A stretch of 63,234 nt of DNA. Origin: Ideonella benzenivorans (GTDB lineage: Bacteria > Pseudomonadota > Gammaproteobacteria > Burkholderiales > Burkholderiaceae_C). Below are positions 41,887 to 51,932 of the stretch, in pieces. The notes under the pieces were generated by a model that had not been told where the DNA came from, made no database searches, and worked only from the letters and a program-made list of their open reading frames with translations. Where the stretch lies: assembly GCF_020387415.1 (NCBI RefSeq), contig NZ_JAGWCB010000021.1, forward strand, positions 1 to 63,234, given 5' to 3'. Every line of letters starts with the position of its first letter. Positions within the stretch are counted from its first letter, which is position 1. A program made the translations under genes and the position numbers.

Positions 41887-43647
41887 TCAGATGTGGGCTT
41901 CGGTGGTGAGCGATGGCTTCAGCAGGTTGAAGCTCAGGGTTTGACTCTCGGTGCCTACCCGCTCATCGCCGAAACTGGCGATGGCCCCACCTGCTCCCAT
42001 CTGCATCAAGGCCAGGCGAACCAGCGGGGAGTCGAGGTGGCTTGACTCAAGCCTGAGCCCGCCGAAGGTCAGTGACAGACTGATGGCTTCTTCTGCTTTG
42101 ACACTGATCTCCAGCGTCAGGCCGCTGGTGCTGGACGCCGCCAGGGCGAGCAGGAGTTTTTGCACTCCTGCGTGGAACTGCTCCGCATTGCCCATCACCG
42201 CCAGGGTCCGGCTGGGCAGGGCCAAGCCCAGGTCGATGGCCTTGCTTTGGGTTCGACACCAAGCGTCGAGCTCCGTCAGCGCCCGCGCCAGGTCAAAGCC
42301 TTTCAGCTGCGGGGGCGCAATCGGTAGCGCCGCGCGCCCCTGAACGGCGGCGACCAGCTCCTCGGCCGAACGGGCGCCGTCGCTCAAGGCCTGGAGCAAG
42401 GCCAGCTGCACGCCGGAGGCGACGACCGCATCGCGCAGCGCCTCGCGCCGCTGCTCGGCGGCGATTCGATCGGTCGCATCACGCAGCACGACGGTGGTGA
42501 TGCGGTGCGCACCGCCCCCCTGCTGAAAGACCACCGGCTCCACCGATCGGACCGCGCCATCGCCGCGATAAAGGCGCAGCACCCGCGCTGGGCGGCCGCT
42601 GCGCCGCCGCTCGTTGGCTTGGTCCATGGCTTCGTTGGCAAAGTCCAAGGCCATCCAGCCCGGTAGCACCGCCTCCGCAGGCTGGCCGAGCGCACGCTCC
42701 ACCGAGACGCCGAACAAGGCTGCGGCCGCCTTGTTCATCAGCCGCACCACGCCGGCCGAGTCCACGGAAACGATGGCATCCGAGGCCACCGACACCAGCT
42801 CGGCCACGCGGCGATCGCCCAGCTCCTGCCAGTGCGCGGCGATGGCGTTGACCGTCTCCTCGCGCTCGCTGCGCAGTTGCAAAAGCTTGCGCACCCGAGC
42901 CAGCAGCACGTCGGGCTTGAAGGGTTTGGCCAGGAAGTCGGAGGCGCCGACCGCAAAACCCAGGGTCTCGCACTTGGCCTCGGCGTGAACGCTGACGAAG
43001 GCCACCGGCACCTGGCTCAGCACGGGGTCGGTTTGCATGGCCTGGCACACCGCGTAACCATCCAGCCGCGGCATCTGGGCATCCAGCAGCACCAGGTCGG
43101 GAACCTCGTTGCGCATCTGGGCGAGCGCTTCCTCGCCATCGGCCGCCGCCAGCAAGGTGGCGCCCAGCGGCGCCAGCGTCGAGCGCAGCGATTCGATTGC
43201 CAGCGGGTCGTCGTCCACCAGCAGGATGCGCGCGCTGCGCAGGTTCAGGGCGGCTGGCTGGCGGGCGCGCAGCGCCGACAGCCGCAGCAAGGCGCGCATG
43301 CGATCGACCAGCAGCTCAGGCTGGAACGGTTTGCGGACGAAGTCCTGCGCGCCGATCTGCAGCGCCGTGGCCTCCAGCGCTTCATCGCTGGCGCTGGTCA
43401 CCAGGATCACCGGCAGCTGCGCACTGGCGGGGCGGGCCCGGAGCTGCGCGAGCACCTCCATGCCCCCGAGGCCCGGCATGTTGACGTCGAGGATGAGCAG
43501 ATCGGGCAGTTCCGCCTCCACCGCCTTGAGCGCTTCGGCGCCGCTGCGCGCAAAGCGCATGCGGGCGTAGGGCGCCAGGGTCTTGCTCAGGGCCTGCAGC
43601 GTGACCGTGTCGTCATCCACCAGCAACAGTCTGGGCTTGTCGGCCAT
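41887..43647 (-). CDS. Dual-receiver response regulator with PAS and degenerate kinase-like C-terminus
   Basis: A 586-aa protein. REC1 (residues 5-120) has LLVDDD, phospho-Asp in LLILDVNMPG and Lys in FVRKPF; REC2 (140-260) has LLVDDD, LVLLDAQMPRLDG and FLAKPF. A PAS domain follows (VASDAIVSVDSAGVVRLMNK). The C-terminal 180 residues resemble a HATPase_c fold in outline (LTFGGLRLESSHLDSPLVRL) but lack N, G1 and G2 boxes, so ATP binding is unlikely. Divergently transcribed from the hybrid kinase, its probable partner. Confidence 0.82.
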   Translation of the reverse strand: MADKPRLLLVDDDTVTLQALSKTLAPYARMRFARSGAEALKAVEAELPDLLILDVNMPGLGGMEVLAQLRARPASAQLPVILVTSASDEALEATALQIGAQDFVRKPFQPELLVDRMRALLRLSALRARQPAALNLRSARILLVDDDPLAIESLRSTLAPLGATLLAAADGEEALAQMRNEVPDLVLLDAQMPRLDGYAVCQAMQTDPVLSQVPVAFVSVHAEAKCETLGFAVGASDFLAKPFKPDVLLARVRKLLQLRSEREETVNAIAAHWQELGDRRVAELVSVASDAIVSVDSAGVVRLMNKAAAALFGVSVERALGQPAEAVLPGWMALDFANEAMDQANERRRSGRPARVLRLYRGDGAVRSVEPVVFQQGGGAHRITTVVLRDATDRIAAEQRREALRDAVVASGVQLALLQALSDGARSAEELVAAVQGRAALPIAPPQLKGFDLARALTELDAWCRTQSKAIDLGLALPSRTLAVMGNAEQFHAGVQKLLLALAASSTSGLTLEISVKAEEAISLSLTFGGLRLESSHLDSPLVRLALMQMGAGGAIASFGDERVGTESQTLSFNLLKPSLTTEAHI

Positions 43648-43746
43648 CGAGTCACCTCCTCATGACTATCCCGACGCTCCGGCTGGCGCCGTCTCGGTAT
43701 TCTCTGGGCACCAACCATAGCAAGGATCGGCTCGCGCGACCGTCAT

Positions 43747-46700
43747 ATGCTGCGCCACACCAGGATTCCCAACACGATGCAAGCTCACTTCAGCAGGGCA
43801 TGGACATGGGTCGGACTGCTGGGTCTGATCGCGACGGGTCTCGTCGGCGGCGGCTTGAGCCTGGAGAACGAGCGCCGACTCGCGCAGGAGATGGAGCGCC
43901 AGGCGCAGCAGGTGGCGCAGCAGGTGGAGGCACGCTTCGGCCTGTATGAGTACGGCTTGCGGGGCGCCAGCGGCGCCATCCTCGCCGGCGGCGGCGCAGA
44001 GATCCGGCGCCCGACCTTTGCCGCCTACTCGCAAAGCCGCGAGCTGTCGCGAGAGTTCCCGGGGGCCCGGGGCTTTGGCTTCATCCGGCGCTGGCCCCTT
44101 GGCCAGGATGAGGCCGAGCTGCGCCGCGCGCGCGCGGACGGCATGCCGGATTTCCGGCTGCGCGAACTGACTTCGCACCCTGGCGAGCGGTTCGTCATCG
44201 AGTACATCTATCCCCAGGCCAGCAACCAGGGCGCGACCGGCCTGGACATCGCCTCGGAACGCCATCGGCGCGAGGCAGCGGTGGCCGCGGCCCAGTCAGC
44301 CGCGCCGCGGCTGACGGCGCCGATCACCCTGGTGCAGGCCAACCAGAAGCCGCGGCAGGGCTTTCTGATGCTGCTGCCGGTCTACGCGTCGGGCGTGCTG
44401 CCACCCGACCCTGATGCAAGACTGGCCCGGACCCTGGGCTGGTCCTACGCGCCGCTGTTGGCCGACGAAGTGCTCAGACCCTTGCTCGAGGCGTTCCCGC
44501 TGGTGAGCATCCGCCTGACGGAACGCGACGAGTCTCGACCGTTCTTCGAGTCACACCCGGACCAGGCCGCTGAGACCGCCCCTATCACTGCGCGCGCCCA
44601 AAGGGCCTTGTCGGTCTTCGGTCGGGCGTGGAGCCTGGAGTTGCAGTCCAGCCCCGCCTTGCGCGCCCAGTCGCGTCTCGCACCCGTCTGGCTGGTGCTG
44701 GTGCTCGGCGCCGTGCTCAGCGGGCTGATCGCCCTGGTCACCCGCCTGGCGACGGCCCGGCCGGATGCCGAGGTCCTGGCTCAGCAAGGCGGCACCCGGC
44801 TGGCGGACTTCGTTCGCAGCCCGCTGGCGCGATGGTCCTTGCTGGTCCTGCTGGCCCTGGGCGGGGCCTATGCGGCCTTCGCGGGATGGCAGGTCAGGCA
44901 GTCGGTCGCCGCCAACCTTGAGCGCGAGTTGCAGCTGCTGGTCGACCAGCGCGCCAGCAACGGTGAGACCGCCATGAAAGGCCGCAAGGGCGCGCTGGTC
45001 TACCTGCGCGGAACACCACCGGTCGATGGGCTGGTGCGCAGCGACGCCAGCGGTCGCGACCCGCTGGATGGCAGCGCTGCCGCGCTGTGGCGCCAGCGCA
45101 TGGGGCAAATCTTCGCGGCCTATGCGCAGGCCAATCCGGATGCCCAGGAGATCCGCTTGATCCGCCTGGAAGGCACTGCCCGGCAACTGGTCACGTGGCG
45201 TCGGGAAGCCGCCGGCGCCACCCAGGCGGGTGCCGTATCGATGGACGAGGCGCTAGCCCCGGCAGCGCTCGGCACGCTGAACGATCTGCGTGCCCGCCTG
45301 CTGCGCGGTGAGGCCTGGACGCATCCCCTCACCGCCGCAGCGCGCCCGGACGCGCAAGGCGAGCCGCTGCGGCAGCTCATTCGCTACACCCAACCGGTGC
45401 TGGTCGACGGCAGGCTGTTCGGCGTGCTGGAAATGGACGTCGATGTCTCCGCGCGCTTCAGCGCCGAGAGCCTGCGCCTGCCCTGGGGCGGCAGCTTGCA
45501 TGTGCTGAGCAGCGACGAGCGCTGGCTGACCCGCCAGGGCCCGCTGGAGGGGAACGCCGCCGACAGCTGGCGAGACCGCTACCGCCCCGGCGCGATGGCG
45601 ATCGCCACCCCGCTCGGCCGCTTGCGCGCCTGGCAGGGCGCGCAAGCCGAGGTGCTGAGCGTGGAAAGCGTCATCGATCCCAACCCTGGTGACCGAAGCG
45701 CACGGGTCATCTACCGCGCGGTGGTGCCCAAGCTGGCCATGGACGCCGAGGCGATGACGCAATGGCGCTCGCGGATGCTGCCGCCGGCGTTGCTGGCGGG
45801 CCTGTTCTATGCGCTGATCTACCTGTACTGGCGCCTTCAACAGCGCCATCAGAGGCGACTCACGACGCTCAACGCCGACCTCGAGCGCCGCGTCGCCGAG
45901 CAGACCCGGGATTTGCAGAGCGAACGGAGCCGACTGAGCAACATCCTGGAGGGCACCGGGGCCGCCACCTGGGAGTGGAACGCGCAGACCGGGGAGACCC
46001 GCTTCAACGCCCGCTGGGCAGAGATACTGGGCTACCGCCCCGAGGCCCTGCTGCCGATGACCCGCGACGGCTGGATCGCGCTGATCCACCCCGAGGACCT
46101 GGCACGTACCCGGCAGCTGCTGGGTGCGCACCTGAAGGGTGAGAGCGCGCAATACGTTTGCGAAAGCCGGCTGCGCCACCAGGACCAGCACTGGGTCTGG
46201 ACCCTGTCGACCGGCCGGGTGATGAGCCGCACCCCCGATGGCCGGGCCGAGTGGGTCAGCGGCACCCTGCTGGACATCTCCGAGATGCGCGCCGCGCAGC
46301 AGGAGCGCGAGCGCTTTGCCAGCCTGCTGCGCGGCGTGCTGCAGGCAGCGACCGACTTCTCCATCATCGCCACCGAGCCCGATGGCCTGATCACCGTGTT
46401 CAACGCCGGTGCCGAGCGCCTGCTGGGGTACCGCGCCGAGGAGATGGTCGGGCGGCAGACGCCGGCCCTCATTCACTTGCCCGAAGAGGTCATGCAGCGC
46501 GGCGTCGAGCTCAGCGCGGCCGAAGGCGTAGAGGTACAGGGCTTCCGAGTCTTCCTGCATGTGCCCGAGCGTGATGGCAGCGAGCAGCGCGAGTGGACCT
46601 ATGTGCGCCAGGACGGCAGCCGGGTGCCGGTGTCGCTGACGGTGAGCGTGGTGCGCAGCGAGCGCGGCGAGATCGTTGGCTACCTGGGCGTTGCGCAGGA

Positions 46701-48978
46701 CATCTCGGCCCGCCTGGCCGCCGAGCGGGCGTTGCGCCATGCCAAGGCCGCCGCCGAGCAGGCCAGCGCCGCCAAGGGCATGTTCCTGGCCAATATGAGC
46801 CACGAGATCCGCACGCCCCTGAACGCGGTGATCGGCATCGCCCACCTGCTGGCCGACACCCCGCTCAACGAGGACCAGCGCCAGCTGCTGCGCAAGCTGC
46901 AGGTGGCCGGGCGCTCGCTGCTGGGCGTCATCAACGATGTGCTGGACCTGAGCAAGATCGAGGCCGGCGAGCTGGCCGTCGAGCAGGCACCTTTCCAGCT
47001 GAGCGAGCTGCTGCGAGAACTGGACGCGGTGTTTGCCCACCCGGCGCGGGCCAAGGGCCTGGGGTGGGAACTGAGCAGTGCGCCGGACCTGCCTGACACC
47101 CTGATCGGCGACGCGCAGCGCTTGCAGCAAGTCCTCAGCAATTTGCTCAGCAACGCCATCAAGTTCACCGCCCAGGGCCAGGTCAGCTTGCGCGTCGACC
47201 GCGTCGAGCTCGATACGCAGCGGCCAAGCCTGCGCTTCCAGGTGCGGGACAGCGGCATCGGCATCCCCCCGGAGGCGCAGGCTCAGCTGTTCCAGCCCTT
47301 TGTGCAGGCCGAGGCGTCAACCACCCGGCGCTTCGGCGGCACCGGCCTGGGCCTGTCCATCGTCAAGCACCTGGCAGGTCTGATGGGCGGCACCGTGGCC
47401 CTGGAAAGCCAACCGGGACAGGGCAGCGTGTTCACCGTGGAGTTGCCACTGCTGGAGGCGGCCGAGACCAGCCGGCACAGGCCGCAACGGCTGGAGGCGG
47501 TCATCGTTGAGGACGAGGAGCTGCAACGCGATCGCCTCAGCGCGCTGTGCGTCGGCTTTGGCTGGCAGGCGCGCAGCTTCGCCGAGGCCGCCGGCCTGCT
47601 GGCGCTACTGCAGCAGCGCCAGCAAGCCGGTCAGGCCCTGCCAGATGTGTTGCTGGTTGACTGGCATCTCGGTGACAGCCTGGACGGCATCAGCGCGATG
47701 CGCCGCCTGCGCGCATCGCTGCCGGCCAGCCAGGTGCCGGCGGCCTTGCTGATCACCCAGGACCAGCGCCGCGCGCTGCAGACCGAGGACATCGAGGCGG
47801 TGGTCGACGCGGTGCTGGCCAAGCCGGCCAACCCGTCCACGCTGTTCAACGCCGTCAACGAGGCGATCGCCAAGCGCAAGGGCGGCAGCGATCACCTGCT
47901 GGACCCGGCGGTGATCCGGCGCCTGGGCGGCGGCCTGCTGCCCGGGGTGCGCCTGCTGGTGGTGGACGACAGCGAGATCAACCTGGAAGTGGCAAGGCGC
48001 ATGCTGGAACGCCAAGGCGCGCAGGTGCACTGCGACAACCATGCCGAGGCGGCGCTGGCGCGCCTGGCCGGTGGCGAGCCGTTCGACGCCGTGCTGATGG
48101 ACATCCAGATGCCCGGCATGGACGGGCTGGAAGCCACGCGGCAGCTCCGCGAGCGCCTGCAGCTGCGCGAGCTGCCGGTGATCGCACTGACCGCCGGCGC
48201 CTTGGTCGAGGAGCGCCGCCGCGCGCTGGACGCCGGCATGGACGATTTCCTGACCAAGCCCCTGGACCCCGAGGCCCTGGTGCGCACGCTGCGCCGGCAC
48301 ATCGAAGCCCGGCGCGGCGCCCCGCTGCCGGTGCGCGGCAGCGACGCCCAGGTCGCGCTGCCCGCGGACTGGCCCTTGATCGACGGCATCGAGGCGGCGG
48401 CCACCGCGCACCGGCTGGGCAACGACGCCGCGCTGTTCCGCCGCCTGCTGGGCAAGCTCTTGGAGACGCACGAGGCGAGCTGGGTCGACGGCCTGGCGGC
48501 AATGAGCGCCGACCAGGCCGCCGCCGCCTTGCACCGGCTGCGCGGCTCGGCGGGATTGTTGGGGGCCGAGCGGGTGCAGGCGCTGGCGGCGGACGGCGAG
48601 CTGCGCATCGGCGCCGGCGCCAGCACCCAGGATCTGAGCGGTCTGTTCAAGGACCTGGCGCAGGCCCTGGGCCAGCTGAAGGAGGCGGCGCGCGCCAGCC
48701 TGGCGGCCAGCGAGTCCGCGCCCGCGCCGGAGCCGGAGCCGGGCAGCGCCCTGCTGCCGGATGCTGCCGCGCAGCTCGCCCGGCTGGAGACCTTGCTGAC
48801 CCAGCAGGACATGGAAGCGGCCGAATCGTTCACGCTGCTGCGACCCTGGCTGTTGCAGCACGGCATGCCGGCCGCTGACGGCGAGCAGTTGCAACGCATG
48901 ATCGATGACCTGGACTTTGCGCCCGCGCTGGCCTTGTTGCAGGCGTGGAAGGCGAGCTCCGCTCCGACGGCCCACTGA
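43747..48978 (+). CDS. Giant hybrid sensor histidine kinase (CHASE-PAS-PAS-HK-REC-REC-Hpt)
   Basis: A 1743-aa protein; ATG at 43777 is an alternative. Signal-anchor TM (residues 17-40), CHASE domain (about 60-290), TM (310-335), second extracytoplasmic region flanked by TMs (365-700), two PAS domains (735-870, 880-990), HisKA with His1019 in [12 protein letters not shown], HATPase with [10 protein letters not shown] and GTGLGLSIV, a weak REC, a full REC with Asp1452 in [12 protein letters not shown], and an Hpt with His1596 in [13 protein letters not shown] complete phosphorelay in one chain. A C-terminal 70-residue tail recurs in the remnant at 49378-49732. Ligand unknown. Confidence 0.88.
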   Translation: MLRHTRIPNTMQAHFSRAWTWVGLLGLIATGLVGGGLSLENERRLAQEMERQAQQVAQQVEARFGLYEYGLRGASGAILAGGGAEIRRPTFAAYSQSRELSREFPGARGFGFIRRWPLGQDEAELRRARADGMPDFRLRELTSHPGERFVIEYIYPQASNQGATGLDIASERHRREAAVAAAQSAAPRLTAPITLVQANQKPRQGFLMLLPVYASGVLPPDPDARLARTLGWSYAPLLADEVLRPLLEAFPLVSIRLTERDESRPFFESHPDQAAETAPITARAQRALSVFGRAWSLELQSSPALRAQSRLAPVWLVLVLGAVLSGLIALVTRLATARPDAEVLAQQGGTRLADFVRSPLARWSLLVLLALGGAYAAFAGWQVRQSVAANLERELQLLVDQRASNGETAMKGRKGALVYLRGTPPVDGLVRSDASGRDPLDGSAAALWRQRMGQIFAAYAQANPDAQEIRLIRLEGTARQLVTWRREAAGATQAGAVSMDEALAPAALGTLNDLRARLLRGEAWTHPLTAAARPDAQGEPLRQLIRYTQPVLVDGRLFGVLEMDVDVSARFSAESLRLPWGGSLHVLSSDERWLTRQGPLEGNAADSWRDRYRPGAMAIATPLGRLRAWQGAQAEVLSVESVIDPNPGDRSARVIYRAVVPKLAMDAEAMTQWRSRMLPPALLAGLFYALIYLYWRLQQRHQRRLTTLNADLERRVAEQTRDLQSERSRLSNILEGTGAATWEWNAQTGETRFNARWAEILGYRPEALLPMTRDGWIALIHPEDLARTRQLLGAHLKGESAQYVCESRLRHQDQHWVWTLSTGRVMSRTPDGRAEWVSGTLLDISEMRAAQQERERFASLLRGVLQAATDFSIIATEPDGLITVFNAGAERLLGYRAEEMVGRQTPALIHLPEEVMQRGVELSAAEGVEVQGFRVFLHVPERDGSEQREWTYVRQDGSRVPVSLTVSVVRSERGEIVGYLGVAQDISARLAAERALRHAKAAAEQASAAKGMFLANMSHEIRTPLNAVIGIAHLLADTPLNEDQRQLLRKLQVAGRSLLGVINDVLDLSKIEAGELAVEQAPFQLSELLRELDAVFAHPARAKGLGWELSSAPDLPDTLIGDAQRLQQVLSNLLSNAIKFTAQGQVSLRVDRVELDTQRPSLRFQVRDSGIGIPPEAQAQLFQPFVQAEASTTRRFGGTGLGLSIVKHLAGLMGGTVALESQPGQGSVFTVELPLLEAAETSRHRPQRLEAVIVEDEELQRDRLSALCVGFGWQARSFAEAAGLLALLQQRQQAGQALPDVLLVDWHLGDSLDGISAMRRLRASLPASQVPAALLITQDQRRALQTEDIEAVVDAVLAKPANPSTLFNAVNEAIAKRKGGSDHLLDPAVIRRLGGGLLPGVRLLVVDDSEINLEVARRMLERQGAQVHCDNHAEAALARLAGGEPFDAVLMDIQMPGMDGLEATRQLRERLQLRELPVIALTAGALVEERRRALDAGMDDFLTKPLDPEALVRTLRRHIEARRGAPLPVRGSDAQVALPADWPLIDGIEAAATAHRLGNDAALFRRLLGKLLETHEASWVDGLAAMSADQAAAALHRLRGSAGLLGAERVQALAADGELRIGAGASTQDLSGLFKDLAQALGQLKEAARASLAASESAPAPEPEPGSALLPDAAAQLARLETLLTQQDMEAAESFTLLRPWLLQHGMPAADGEQLQRMIDDLDFAPALALLQAWKASSAPTAH

Positions 48979-48990
48979 CTGGAGTTCCGC

Positions 48991-49732
48991 ATGACGAACC
49001 CCCGCACCGCGCGATCCGTGTCGCCCCAGCGCTCATGGGCCGGCCTGGCCCTGGCGCTGGTCTTGGGGCTGGGCATCGGCGGCGCGGTGCAGGCCGCACC
49101 TGCCAGCGATCCGCCCCGCGCCGTGCGCTTTGCGCCCGAGGCCGATTACCCCCCCTTTGTCTACGCCGACCGCGACGGGCAGATCCGCGGCCTGTCGGTG
49201 GACCTGCTGCGGGCCATCGCACCCCGGGCCGGGCTGGACATTCAAACCCTCCCGCCGCGCGACCTCGCCGACATCCTGCAGGGCGTCAAGACCGGCGAGG
49301 TGGACCTGGTCTCGTCGCTCAGGCCCACCCCCGAGCGCAGCAGCTTCCTCAGCCCAGCTTCGACAGGGACTCCCACCGGCCGAACTCAGCCCTCAGCTGG
49401 AGGCCTTGAGGGATGCGTTCTGCCAGCTGCGCCAACTGGCGGAGCCGATGCTGGCGCAGGCTCGTTCCCCAGCTGGACCGACGATCGCGGCGGACCTGCC
49501 GGCGCCAGAGCAGGCGGCGACGCGCCTTGCCGAACTGCTGCTGCTGTTGAGCCAGCAAGACCTCGGCGCTGCCGATGCGTTCGACGCCTTGCGCCCCTGG
49601 CTCTGCGCGCAAGGCCTGCCGTCGGCGGAGCTGGGGCGCCTTCAGCACCGTATCGCCAATCTTGACTTTGCGCCCGCGCATCAATTCCTGACTGAATGGC
49701 AGGCATCCGATGCCTCGTCGCGTCAAGCATGA
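48991..49732 (+). pseudogene. Deleted hybrid-kinase gene: SBP_bac_3 N-terminus joined to kinase C-terminal tail
   Basis: Starts MTNPRTARSVSPQRS with a signal peptide and a solute-binding domain (FAPEADYPPFVYADRDGQIR, GVKTGEVDLVSSLRPTPERS). At about 49355-49378 the homology breaks off and resumes in another frame with ELSPQLEALRDAFCQL and AADAFDALRPWLCAQGLP, which parallels the tail of the preceding kinase ([18 protein letters not shown]). An internal deletion has removed TM, kinase, REC and most Hpt. A truncated periplasmic protein could still be made. Confidence 0.8.
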
Positions 49733-49772
49733 TGCGCTTCGATAACGCTAGCAAACCCGGTCGACAACTGAC

Positions 49773-50723
49773 ATGAACGAATCCAGACCCACGCCAGCCA
49801 CGCTGCTCCTGGTCGACGACGACCCATCGATCATCCAGGCGGCCAGCCGCCTGCTGAGCGATTTCGGTCGCTGCCGCTTCGCGCGCAGCGCAGCAGACGC
49901 CTTGCGTCTGCTGCGTCAAGAGCCGGCCGATCTGGTGCTGCTGGACGCGGAGATGCCGGAGATGGGGGGGCTGGAGATGTTGTCGCTGATGCAAAAGGCC
50001 AGCGAATTGGCAGAGATTCCGGTGGTGCTGCTGACCAGTCACCGCGACGAGGCCACCGAGGAGGCCGCCTTCGCCGCGGGCGCCGTCGACTATTTGTCCA
50101 AGCCGATCCGCCCCGGCGTGCTGAGAGCCCGGGTGAACACCCAGCTGCGACTGAGCCGGGCTTTGGCCGAAGTCCGACGGCTGTCACGCACCGACCCGCT
50201 GACCGGGCTGTCCAACCGCCGCGCGATGCAGGAATGGCTGGAGAGGGAACTGCTGCGCGCCGACCGCCAGAACGCGCCACTGAGCGTGCTGATGGTCGAC
50301 GTCGACCACTTCAAGGCCTTCAACGACTTGTACGGTCATGCAGGCGGCGATCACGCGTTGATCAAGATGGCCGACTGTCTTCGACAGGCAGCCAGCCGTG
50401 CCAATGACGACTGCGCGCGCTGGGGTGGCGAGGAGTTCTTGGTCCTGCTGCCCGACACCGACGGCCCAGGCGCGATGGCGGTTGCTCAGCACCTGCATCG
50501 GGCCCTGGCCGAACTTGCCCACCCGCATGAAGCCAGTCCGCTGGGGCAGTTGACCGCGTCGGTCGGCATTGCGACCTTGGAGCCGCTCAGTGAGGAGCGC
50601 GCCGCTGCACTGCGAGCGGCGCCGGTTCAGGATCGGATCGAGGAGTTGCTGGGGCGAGCCGATGCGGCGCTGTACCGCGCCAAGGCAGCGGGCAGAAGCC
50701 GGAGCGAAATCGCAGAGAGCTGA
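49773..50723 (+). CDS. Response regulator-diguanylate cyclase (REC-GGDEF)
   Basis: A 316-aa protein. REC domain (residues 7-125) with LLVDDDPS, phospho-Asp in LVLLDAEMPEMGG and Lys in YLSKPI. GGDEF domain with active-site GGEEF at 218-222 in ARWGGEEFLVLLPDTD, and VDVDHFKAFND. An I-site RxxD is not clear just upstream. It makes c-di-GMP from GTP when phosphorylated. It follows the kinase genes and probably receives their phosphate. Confidence 0.9.
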   Translation: MNESRPTPATLLLVDDDPSIIQAASRLLSDFGRCRFARSAADALRLLRQEPADLVLLDAEMPEMGGLEMLSLMQKASELAEIPVVLLTSHRDEATEEAAFAAGAVDYLSKPIRPGVLRARVNTQLRLSRALAEVRRLSRTDPLTGLSNRRAMQEWLERELLRADRQNAPLSVLMVDVDHFKAFNDLYGHAGGDHALIKMADCLRQAASRANDDCARWGGEEFLVLLPDTDGPGAMAVAQHLHRALAELAHPHEASPLGQLTASVGIATLEPLSEERAAALRAAPVQDRIEELLGRADAALYRAKAAGRSRSEIAES

Positions 50724-50993
50724 GGAAGCTCGAACCACGCCGCGTACGGCGACGGCCGCACAAGGCGAGCACGAAGCCGGTGATGGCGTAGAGCAAGACC
50801 GCACCAAGCTGAGGGCGACGCCGAATCCAATCGAGCGGCCTGAACGCAAGAAATGCAGACGGCCACGCTGAAACATGGGGCGGGTGCTGGCAGCCCGGTA
50901 GCGTCAGAGAGCAATTCGCACTCCAAATGGCAGCTTGAATCATTCGCCCATCGGCGCATGCTCTGATGCCCATCAACTCGATGGGAGACCATC
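50724..50993. other. Intergenic region
   Basis: 270 bp, GC-rich, without recognisable gene or strong terminator. Confidence 0.4.
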
Positions 50994-51617
50994 ATGAGCA
51001 TGTCGAATGGCAACGCGTCTCGCGAGCCGTGGAATAAGGGCAAGATCGTCGGACAAAAGGCGCCCTTCAAGCTGAAAGATATCTGGGCGCTTCGCGTTCG
51101 CCTGCAGATGCAAGGACGAGTTCGCGAGCTCGCCCTGTTCAACCTGGGCATCGACAGCAAGCTTCGCGGGTGCGATCTGGTGGCGCTTCGAGTGAGGGAT
51201 GTGTGCCATGGCGACCAGATGGCCTCCCGCGCCATCGTCATGCAGCACAAGACCCAGCGCCCCGTGCAGTTCGAGATCACTGCGAGCACGCGTGATGCCC
51301 TGCAAACCTGGATCAAGCAGGCCGGCCTGAGAAGCGAGGATTTCCTCTTTCCCAGCCGGTTGCACGAGTCGCCGCACCTGGGCACGCGTCAGTACGCTCG
51401 CATCGTCGGGCACTGGGTGAAGGAACTGGGACTCGATCCAGCGGACTACGGCACGCACTCCATGCGCAGGACGAAGGCGACCCTGATCTACCGACGCACC
51501 AAAAACCTCCGCGCAGTGCAGCTGCTGCTTGGCCACTCCAAGCTGGAGTCGACTGTCCGATACCTTGGGATCGAAGTCGATGACGCCCTCGAGATCTCGG
51601 AACAGACGGAGATCTGA
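50994..51617 (+). CDS. Small tyrosine recombinase
   Basis: A 207-aa protein with the catalytic domain only: Arg58 in KLRGCDLVALRV, HSMRRTKATLIY (H-x-x-R), LLGHSKLESTVRYLG with the Tyr nucleophile. Small integrases of this kind are frequent in proteobacterial plasmids and chromosomes; the N-terminal core-binding region is very short. All catalytic residues are present. Possibly a multimer-resolution or cassette-exchange enzyme. Confidence 0.82.
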   Translation: MSMSNGNASREPWNKGKIVGQKAPFKLKDIWALRVRLQMQGRVRELALFNLGIDSKLRGCDLVALRVRDVCHGDQMASRAIVMQHKTQRPVQFEITASTRDALQTWIKQAGLRSEDFLFPSRLHESPHLGTRQYARIVGHWVKELGLDPADYGTHSMRRTKATLIYRRTKNLRAVQLLLGHSKLESTVRYLGIEVDDALEISEQTEI

Positions 51618-51932
51618 AAAGGCTGCGGCGATCACGGCGACGCAGTTAGTGATGTGACCGCCGCAAGCGCGGCGCCCTCCTTCTGGAACGCCGCGTCCTG
51701 CTCCGTCCGACTTCTAACATCACCGGTTCCACCGGCTGGGGTAAAGGACCGATCCTGGGTGAAAGCGGCCATTGGGCAAAGAAGGGTTGACCGACGGCTC
51801 TCAGCCTTAACCGGGTACCCGCGGAAGCAGCCTGAGCACCCGCTCTTGGCCGATTGCCGTCCGCTGACGGTCGGAGGCCAAATGACCGCAACCGCTGCAG
51901 TGCGGACATGCAACCCGTCCATGTTGCTGTCG
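51618..51932. other. Gap between recombinase and dnaE2 3' end
   Basis: 315 bp with no credible gene; both flanking genes end here (convergent). No strong terminator seen. Confidence 0.4.

Noticed and set aside
45253-48975. Long minus-strand frames (625 and 456 aa) opposite the hybrid kinase
   Set aside because: Shadow frames of a high-GC gene; no domains, and the plus-strand product has a full set of kinase motifs.
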